Positions 7,771-12,036 of a stretch of 12,980 nt of DNA are shown here, piece by piece; position 1 is the first letter of the stretch; every line of letters starts with the position of its first letter. The notes beneath the pieces are model-generated. The model was given only the letters and a program-made list of their open reading frames with translations, searched no databases and was not told the origin of the DNA. Source of the DNA: Streptosporangiaceae bacterium (lineage in GTDB: Bacteria; Actinomycetota; Actinomycetes; Streptosporangiales; Streptosporangiaceae); the NCBI GenBank assembly GCA_025934635.1, contig JAICWX010000247.1, positions 1 to 12,980 of the forward strand, written 5' to 3'. The position numbers and the translations under genes are program-made.

Positions 7771-8952
7771 CTAGCGGAGGGATTCCAGGCTGGGGATGAC
7801 GCCCTTGAGCGCCGCCTGCTGCTCGGCCGCGGTCAGGCCGCTGGACATGATGGCGGTGTCCGGCAGCGTGGAGTTGCAGACCGGCTGGTTCGGGCTGCCG
7901 CTGACCGAGTTCTCGTAGTTCTGCTGCGGCACCACGGTCGACGAGGGCACCGTGCCCTTGGTGGCCAGGGCGATGGCGTACCGCATGGCGTACTCGACCA
8001 TCCAGGTCTGCGAGGACACCGTGAACAGCTTGAACGCCGCGTCGGAGGCGTGCATCTTGGCGTAGTCGCAGCCGAGCGAGTTGCCGTCCTCGGTGGCGAT
8101 CACCGGGATCTGCCGGCCCGCCTTGGTGAACTGCGGGAACGCCGCGGCCAGGGCCGTGCCGAAGTCGCTGACGACCGCGTCGATCTTCGGGTACTTGGAC
8201 AGCAGCGACGCCATCACCTGCTGGGTCAGCGCCGGGTCCCAGTTGGTCACGTTGTAGGGCTTCTGGCCGATGATGTGGATGCCCGGGTAGTTCTTGAACA
8301 CGCTCTGCAGGCCCTGGTACTCCTCCAGGCTCTGCGAGTTGGCCGCCGGGCCGCCGAGGAAGACGACGTTCCCCTTCCCGTTCAGCGCGGTGGCCACGTC
8401 CTTGCCCCACAGCACGCCGGCCGAGGTGAAGTTGGTCGACAGGTAGGCGTTGTAGTTCTGCCCGGCGGTGCCGCCGGGGTCGACCCGGTAGGGCACCACG
8501 ATCGTGCCGGCCTGGTAGGCCTTGGTCAGCACCGGGAGCATTGCCTTGCCCGCGTCGGGGAAGTCGACGATCGCGGTGGTGCCCTGGGCGACCAGCGAGT
8601 TGATGTCGGAGATGGCCTTCTGGGTGTTGCCCTCGCCGTTGGCGTAGACGTACTTGGTCACGCTCGGGCACTGCGCCGCGATGGTGACGGCCGAGTAGCG
8701 GGTCAGCTCCCGCCAGGTGTTGTCGCCGAACCCGTCGGCGAGCGCGATCGAGGCCTGCTTGGGACCGCACCACGGGTACTTGCTGTTGGCGGCGGTGCCG
8801 GCCCCGCCGCCGGCGGTGCCGCCGCCGCTGGCGCTGCTGCTCGAGCCGCCGCTGCTGCACGCGGCCAGGGCGAGGGAAGTGGCGGCCAGCGCCGCAGCGC
8901 CGGCCATCAGGCGTGATCTGCGTCTGCTGCGTCCGGCTGGGAACTGTTTCAT
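7771..8952 (-). CDS. Sugar-type ABC transporter substrate-binding lipoprotein
   Basis: A 393-residue exported lipoprotein of the periplasmic-binding-protein fold (RbsB-like, Peripla_BP_4 class). The N-terminus MKQFPAGRSRRRSR is strongly basic, followed by a hydrophobic stretch and the lipobox LALAAC with Cys32 as the lipidated residue, then a Ser/Gly-rich tether (33-55). The mature part has ASIALADGFGDNTWRE, INSLVAQGTTAIVDFPDAG and later DAVVSDFGTALAAAFPQF and PVIATEDGNS, the alternating strands of a two-lobe type I binding protein. The ATG at 8952 is supported by GAGGAG seven bases upstream. The open frame runs further upstream, but a signal peptide is produced only from this start. It presumably delivers the ligand to the permease pair encoded on either side. 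The ligand class (sugar, polyol or related) is inferred from the transporter family only. Confidence 0.95.
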   Translation of the reverse strand: MKQFPAGRSRRRSRLMAGAAALAATSLALAACSSGGSSSSASGGGTAGGGAGTAANSKYPWCGPKQASIALADGFGDNTWRELTRYSAVTIAAQCPSVTKYVYANGEGNTQKAISDINSLVAQGTTAIVDFPDAGKAMLPVLTKAYQAGTIVVPYRVDPGGTAGQNYNAYLSTNFTSAGVLWGKDVATALNGKGNVVFLGGPAANSQSLEEYQGLQSVFKNYPGIHIIGQKPYNVTNWDPALTQQVMASLLSKYPKIDAVVSDFGTALAAAFPQFTKAGRQIPVIATEDGNSLGCDYAKMHASDAAFKLFTVSSQTWMVEYAMRYAIALATKGTVPSSTVVPQQNYENSVSGSPNQPVCNSTLPDTAIMSSGLTAAEQQAALKGVIPSLESLR

Positions 8953-9040
8953 CGGGTCGCTCCTCGAAAAAGGCCAGGCTGAACTCTGGGCGTGTTGATG
9001 GGAGGGGTGCGGGCCGGGATGGCCCTTGGTGTCGTCGGCC
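8953..9040. other. 88-bp intercistronic gap with a small GC hairpin
   Basis: This is the only gap of notable size within the ten-gene operon. It holds GGGCC (9011-9015) and GGCCC (9021-9025), able to form a five-pair stem with a five-base loop, and the GAGGAG ribosome site (8960-8965) of the binding-protein gene. There is no T-run directly after the hairpin that would make a clear terminator. Binding-protein genes are often expressed more highly than permeases, so the gap may hold an RNA stabiliser or a secondary promoter; this is inference. Confidence 0.5.
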
Positions 9041-10093
9041 CTAGGTGACGGGGGCGGGTCGGTCGTCGTGGGGCCCGGGTCTTTGCTCAGCGGTCCCGTC
9101 GCGGGACCGGATCGCGGCCGGCGGCCTGCTTCCGGGGGCCCGCCGCCGGGCCAGCAGCCGGCCGGGACGTACCCCGTAGACGGTGACGGCGAGGGCCAGG
9201 GCACCCGCCTGGACGAGGTTCTGGACCGCGGCGCTGGCCCCGGTGGCCAGCACGAACTGCTGGAGCTGGCTGAGGAACAGGGCCCCGGCGGCGCTGGCGA
9301 TCACGCTGCCGACGCCGCCGAGCAGCGAGGTGCCGCCCAGCGCCACGGCGGCCACCGACGGGAGCAGGTAGTTGTTGCCCTGGAACGGGTCGGGCTGGGA
9401 GACGATCCCGGCCAGCAGCACGCCCGCGGTGCAGTACAGCAGGGCCGCGCCCAGGTAGGCCGAGATCTGGTACCGGTGCCCGCGCAGGCCTGCCGCGCGG
9501 CTGGCCGCCGCGTTGGCCCCCGACGCCTCGAACCGGCGGCCGAACGCGGTGCGCTTGACCGTGAACTCGATGGCGATGGCCAGGACCACGGCGATCACCA
9601 GCGGCAGCGGGATCCCGCCGGGTGAGGCGTCAGTGAAGGACTGCAGGGCCTTGGTGGTCTGGGTGGGCGTGCCCTGGGAGATGCCGAGGTCGATCCCGAA
9701 CAGGACCGCGTTCATGCCCAGGGTCTGGACGATGGGGGTGATCCCCACCCGGGTCACCAGCAGGCCGTTCACCAGGCCCGCGGCCAGGCAGATGGCATAG
9801 GCGAGACCGATAGCGGGCAGCAGCTTGCTGCCGTTCCCGTTGGGGATGTGGGTGACCAGGACGACGGTGAGCGAGATGAAGCCGGGGACCGAGAGGTCGA
9901 TGCCGCGCTGCTGGACCACCAGCGTCTGGCCCACCGCGGCCAGGATGAGCACCGCCGCGAACGGCCACAGCGAGGCCAGCGCGCTGCCGCCCAGGCTTTT
10001 GGGCTGGAAGACCGCGCTCAGCGCGAAGACCAGGCCGGTCGCTATCCAGATGCCCGCCGACCGGCGCCACCGCGTCATCCCGAAGCCGCTCAC
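9041..10093 (-). CDS. Ribose-type ABC transporter permease (RbsC-like)
   Basis: A 350-residue membrane protein of the BPD_transp_2 class. Repeated hydrophobic stretches begin with IWIATGLVFALSAVF, and there is QQRGIDLSVPGF (61-72) matching the GxDLSVG motif of RbsC/XylH permeases and SVAAVALGGTSLLGGVGS near the C-terminal helices. The last 45 or so residues are polar, Arg/Pro-rich and probably cytoplasmic. The start is taken as GTG at 10093, nine bases after the cupin stop; an internal ATG at 10078 is an alternative, and neither has a strong ribosome site. A second, different permease domain is fused to the ATPase gene downstream, so this subunit probably pairs with it as a heterodimer, rather than the homodimer usual for ribose transport. 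The order permease, binding protein, ATPase-permease is unlike the classical rbsACB order. Confidence 0.93.
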   Translation of the reverse strand: MSGFGMTRWRRSAGIWIATGLVFALSAVFQPKSLGGSALASLWPFAAVLILAAVGQTLVVQQRGIDLSVPGFISLTVVLVTHIPNGNGSKLLPAIGLAYAICLAAGLVNGLLVTRVGITPIVQTLGMNAVLFGIDLGISQGTPTQTTKALQSFTDASPGGIPLPLVIAVVLAIAIEFTVKRTAFGRRFEASGANAAASRAAGLRGHRYQISAYLGAALLYCTAGVLLAGIVSQPDPFQGNNYLLPSVAAVALGGTSLLGGVGSVIASAAGALFLSQLQQFVLATGASAAVQNLVQAGALALAVTVYGVRPGRLLARRRAPGSRPPAAIRSRDGTAEQRPGPHDDRPAPVT

Positions 10094-10102
10094 CGCGCTG
10101 GC

Positions 10103-10510
10103 CTATTTCGGCGGGTAGCGCAGCTCGTAGCCGGCCTCGGCCCGCGAGGCGGCCCCGGCCCAGCCCCAGATCATCTCGGCCTCCTCGCTCGAGGTGTTGC
10201 GGAAGCCGTGCCAGGCGCCCTTGCGGTGAAAGACCACGTCGCCGGCCGACACCGGGACCTCGTTGTCACCGTCGAGCACGATTCCCTGGCCGCGCACGAT
10301 CAGCGCGAACTCCTCGGCGCCGGGGTGCCGGTGCCATTGGTGCTCGGCCTGCCCGGGGGCGAACACGGCCCGCCCGAACACCACGTGCTCGGCGCCGGCC
10401 CCGGCCGAGTCGACCAGGAACTGGACCGTCATCCCGACCCAGCCCTGGTCCGGCCCGAGGCCGGGCACGGCCGGCACGTCCCCGAGTCCGACGCGATACG
10501 AATCCGCCAT
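10103..10510 (-). CDS. Small single-domain cupin protein
   Basis: A 135-residue protein with one cupin beta-barrel. Motif 1 is visible as HQWHRHPGAEEFALIVRGQG (57-76), giving His60, His62 and a Glu at 66 or 67 as metal ligands. Motif 2 is SAGDVVFHRKGAWHGFRN with His101. It may be a metal-dependent isomerase, epimerase or dioxygenase for the imported compound, or a ligand-binding accessory protein. The start is the ATG at 10510, because GAGGAG lies just before it; the in-frame ATG at 10522 would place that site inside the gene. It is the first gene of the operon, nine bases ahead of the permease, with a leader of direct repeats and probable operator sites upstream. The precise reaction is unknown. 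Confidence 0.88.
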   Translation of the reverse strand: MADSYRVGLGDVPAVPGLGPDQGWVGMTVQFLVDSAGAGAEHVVFGRAVFAPGQAEHQWHRHPGAEEFALIVRGQGIVLDGDNEVPVSAGDVVFHRKGAWHGFRNTSSEEAEMIWGWAGAASRAEAGYELRYPPK

Positions 10511-10512
10511 GT

Positions 10513-10518
10513 CTCTCC
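10513..10518 (-). promoter_or_regulatory. Ribosome binding site of the first operon gene
   Basis: AGGAGA on the minus strand, a few bases before the ATG at 10510. It favours that start over the ATG at 10522, which lies upstream of it in the same frame. Confidence 0.75.
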
Positions 10519-10536
10519 TCATCGAGTGCTGACGCC

Positions 10537-10563
10537 GTGCTGCCTCAACAGTGCTGCCTCAAC
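10537..10563. repeat. 13-bp direct repeat in the operon leader
   Basis: GTGCTGCCTCAAC occurs at 10537-10549 and again, identically, at 10551-10563, one base apart. On the minus strand (the transcript sense) it reads GTTGAGGCAGCAC twice, 27-40 bases upstream of the cupin start. It could be a protein-binding site, an RNA element or a simple duplication. Confidence 0.85.
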
Positions 10564-10576
10564 CGCGCCGCCGTCC

Positions 10577-10595
10577 GCCAATGTTCAGTATTGGC
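10577..10595. repeat. Inverted repeat GCCAAT-N7-ATTGGC
   Basis: Perfect six-base arms (10577-10582 and 10590-10595) flank a seven-base centre, GTTCAGT, so it overlaps one of the TGTTCAGT motifs. It lies between the probable promoter and the first gene of the operon and is a good operator candidate. Confidence 0.7.
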
Positions 10596-10602
10596 ATACG
10601 CG

Positions 10603-10614
10603 ATGTTTAGTGAG
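10603..10614. promoter_or_regulatory. Putative operator, motif RTGTTYAGTGAG (operon copy)
   Basis: ATGTTTAGTGAG here matches GTGTTCAGTGAG at 11934-11945 in 10 of 12 positions, with two transitions. A related AATGTTCAGTATT lies 22 bases to the left (10581-10592). Sharing of the motif between the two control regions of this locus suggests binding by the HTH-cupin regulator encoded between them. This is inference from sequence similarity only. Confidence 0.5.
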
Positions 10615-10641
10615 ACTAACGCGACCGTCCGCCTCGCACAA
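10613..10641 (-). promoter_or_regulatory. Weak candidate promoter for the catabolic operon
   Basis: On the minus strand TTGTGC (10641-10636) and TAGTCT (10618-10613) are separated by 17 bases. The -35 shares TTG and the final pattern loosely; the -10 has the TAnnnT form common in actinomycetes. The -10 abuts the RTGTTYAGTGAG motif, a sensible place for a repressor. The match is weak and other positions are possible. Confidence 0.3.
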
Positions 10642-10829
10642 GAGGTAATGAACGGGATAGTTAGGTAACCGCCGCCGGTCCGCGTGAGGATCGCGCCGGA
10701 AGCGTCTGGGCGTCGCAACTCGGCCCCGGCGCCCGCGAGCACCATGCCGACCTCGCATCCCGCAGCGCTCGGACCCGTGGCGCCTGTGTCTCCTGATGCT
10801 CAGACGTCCTGTGGTGCATCGCCTCCCGC

Positions 10830-10919
10830 AGTTAACGCGGTGGATTCGGCTTATCCGGTTGATCCGGTGCCCTATAGGAGTCCAAATCAACCGCGTAGTC
10901 CCGATCAACCGAGTTAACT
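10830..10919. repeat. Nested palindromic element of about 90 bp
   Basis: The outer arms 10830-10849 and 10900-10919 are an imperfect inverted repeat, about 16 of 20 bases, including perfect AGTTAAC/GTTAACT ends. Inside, CGGTTGAT (10856-10863) pairs perfectly with ATCAACCG at 10886-10893, and also with the copy at 10904-10911. CCTATAGG (10871-10878) is a palindrome at the centre. AGTCC(N2)ATCAACCG also repeats directly with an 18-bp period (10879 and 10897). It could be a structured RNA, a protein-binding array or a small mobile-element remnant. No T-run follows, so a simple terminator is unlikely. Confidence 0.65.
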
Positions 10920-10959
10920 TGCAGATAGTCGAATAAATATACGCAAAATGTGATGCATG

Positions 10960-11022
10960 ATGCCGTTGTACACGGTGAGGACGATGCCGGTCTCGCCAGA
11001 CGAGTCGCACGTCGGCTGGGGT
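10960..11022 (+). pseudogene. Possible remnant of a tautomerase-family gene N-terminus
   Basis: From the ATG at 10960 the plus strand reads MPLYTVRTMPVSPDESHVGWG before running into the 16-bp tandem repeat. MPLYTVxT followed by an acidic SPDE segment resembles the N-terminus of small tautomerase-superfamily proteins, in which Pro2 is the catalytic residue after Met removal. The remainder of such a protein is absent. No ribosome site is seen. The resemblance covers only about 15 residues and may be chance. Confidence 0.2.
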
Positions 11023-11105
11023 CCTGCGCCGGCTGGGTCCTGCGCCGGCTGGGTCCTGCGCCGGCTGGGTCCTGCGCCGGCTGGGTCCTGCGTCAGCTGG
11101 GGTCG
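11014..11105. repeat. 16-bp tandem repeat at the 3' end of the regulator gene
   Basis: The unit ggctgggtcctgcgcc occurs perfectly at 11031-11046, 11047-11062 and 11063-11078, with a near-copy at 11079-11094 and a copy with one extra g at 11014-11030; a decayed part-copy follows from 11095. The last units overlap the regulator stop codon (11093-11095). Since 16 is not a multiple of three, a copy gained or lost within the coding part would change the frame of the C-terminus. Confidence 0.93.
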
Positions 11106-11908
11106 CGCGGATCCGCGTCGCGGGCGGGGAGATGACCGTCGCCGCGGTGCAGGACGTGCCGGGGGCGCTCGGCGGGCATGGCCACCCGGGCCGCGTGCGA
11201 CTCCGGGGTCAGCCGGCGGCCGAGGACGAACCAGATCCCCTCGGCGGGCTCGGCACCCTCGTTTACCAGCAGGTGCGGCTCGGAGGAGTCGAAGGCCAGC
11301 GCATCGCCGGCCTGCAGCACATACTCGTCGAAGCCGACCTGGATCTTCAGCTTGCCGCGGAGCAGGTAGGCGAACTCCGTGCCGGTGTGCCGCATCAGCT
11401 TGCCCGATGAGCTGGACCGGCCGCCCGGCTCGTAGCTGACGTACATGAAGTCGACCAGGTGCGGCAGCAGGTCGCTGAGCAGCTCCCAGGTGACGCCGGA
11501 CTCCAGCTCCAGCTTGCGCCGGTCCTCCGGCCGTACCAGCTGGCAGCCCAGTTCGCCCAGGGATACCGCGCCGCCCGGGCCGCGCCTGCCTGCGGCCGCG
11601 CCGCTGCCGCCAGCGGCCGCGGCAGTCGGGCCGCCGGGCTCCCCCCGGCCGGCCATCGCCCCGGCTTCCACGGCACCAGGACCGGCAGCACCGGCATCGG
11701 CAGCACCGGCGTCCGAGAGCAGCGCGTCGATGGATATCCCCAGCTCGGTGGCGATCGCGTAGATCGTGCTGACCGACGGACGGGTCCGGTCGGTCTCGAC
11801 CTGGGACAGCATGCTGGCCGAGACGCCGACCCGGCGGGCGAGCTCGCGCAGCGACAGGCCCTGTCGCTGCCGTTCCCGCCGGATCAGCCCGCCCACATTT
11901 ACGTTCAT
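11093..11908 (-). CDS. XRE-family transcriptional regulator with C-terminal cupin domain
   Basis: A 271-residue regulator. Residues 7-61 form a lambda-repressor-like HTH: LIRRERQRQGLSLRELARR, then VGVSASMLSQVETDRTRPS containing the recognition helix, and STIYAIATELGISIDALL. A low-complexity Ala/Gly/Pro linker (about 66-115) leads to a cupin barrel (about 145-230) with the typical HTGTEFAYLLRGKLKI (His174, Glu178) and YVLQAGDALAFDSSEPH. Such HTH-cupin proteins usually bind a small metabolite in the cupin and control adjacent catabolic genes. The tail after about residue 232 is polar and runs into a tandem repeat. The start is the ATG at 11908; no good ribosome site precedes it, but a TATAGT element at 11917-11922 is very near, so a leaderless or short-leader transcript is possible. 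It is divergent from the M24 gene and upstream of the operon, so it likely controls both. Confidence 0.93.
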   Translation of the reverse strand: MNVNVGGLIRRERQRQGLSLRELARRVGVSASMLSQVETDRTRPSVSTIYAIATELGISIDALLSDAGAADAGAAGPGAVEAGAMAGRGEPGGPTAAAAGGSGAAAGRRGPGGAVSLGELGCQLVRPEDRRKLELESGVTWELLSDLLPHLVDFMYVSYEPGGRSSSSGKLMRHTGTEFAYLLRGKLKIQVGFDEYVLQAGDALAFDSSEPHLLVNEGAEPAEGIWFVLGRRLTPESHAARVAMPAERPRHVLHRGDGHLPARDADPRDPS

Positions 11909-11933
11909 TAACCGGCACTATACATCCCTCAGC

Positions 11934-11945
11934 GTGTTCAGTGAG
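11934..11945. promoter_or_regulatory. Putative operator, motif RTGTTYAGTGAG (regulator/M24 copy)
   Basis: GTGTTCAGTGAG, two bases upstream of the plus-strand -35 element. A second GTGTTCA with a different right half (TCACAG) lies at 11958-11970 within the promoter spacer. It matches the copy before the catabolic operon at 10603-10614. Binding by the adjacent HTH-cupin protein is inferred. Confidence 0.5.
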
Positions 11946-11947
11946 CC

Positions 11948-11977
11948 TTGACAGTCAGTGTTCATCACAGGTATTAC
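11948..11977 (+). promoter_or_regulatory. Housekeeping-type promoter of the M24 hydrolase gene
   Basis: TTGACA (11948-11953) is a perfect -35, followed after 18 bases by TATTAC (11972-11977), a 4-of-6 -10 element. This would place transcription start near 11984, about 50 bases upstream of the ATG at 12037. A TGTTCA motif sits in the spacer, which fits control by repression. Confidence 0.6.
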
Positions 11978-12036
11978 AGAGGTCACCCGCCGGGGGCCTC
12001 GTGAGCCCGCCGGCCCGCTGACCCAGGACGGTGCAG

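Larger units (their letters stand above)
10511..11092. other. 582-bp non-coding region between regulator and operon
   Basis: I see no convincing complete gene on either strand. From left to right it holds a 13-bp direct repeat in the probable leader, a GCCAAT/ATTGGC hairpin and TGTTYAGT motifs near a weak minus-strand promoter candidate, a featureless GC-rich stretch (about 10650-10825), a nested palindromic element (10830-10919), an AT-richer patch (10920-10960), a short plus-strand frame beginning MPLYTVRT that may be a gene remnant, and a 16-bp tandem repeat reaching the regulator stop codon. Base composition in 10840-10960 is clearly lower in GC than the neighbouring genes. Confidence 0.7.
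11909..12036. other. 128-bp divergent control region
   Basis: This short intergenic region separates the regulator (minus) and the M24 hydrolase (plus). It contains the plus-strand promoter, two GTGTTCA motifs 24 bases apart (11934-11940 and 11958-11964), a direct TCAGTG repeat (11938 and 11955), and a minus-strand TATAGT (11922-11917) that may be the -10 of the regulator. The layout would let one bound protein affect both directions. Confidence 0.65.

Noticed and set aside
9011..9025. Intrinsic terminator in the gap before the binding-protein gene
   Set aside because: The stem is only five pairs and no T-run follows it directly in the direction of transcription; the downstream genes clearly belong with the upstream permease.
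10103..10522. Cupin gene starting four codons earlier, at the ATG at 10522
   Set aside because: The clear GAGGAG ribosome site lies between the two ATGs and would be inside the gene; no site precedes 10522.
10585..11010. Minus-strand coding frame across the intergenic region
   Set aside because: Arg/His-rich translation, no ribosome site and no motif; it covers the palindromic element and control region.
11014..11105. CRISPR array
   Set aside because: The units adjoin directly with no unique spacers and are only 16 bp; it is a plain tandem repeat. The same applies to the 15-bp array at 3516-3585.
10914..11918. 334-codon minus-strand frame overlapping the regulator
   Set aside because: It is in another frame from the HTH-cupin gene, has Arg-rich composition and runs through the tandem repeat and non-coding DNA; the regulator frame carries all family motifs.
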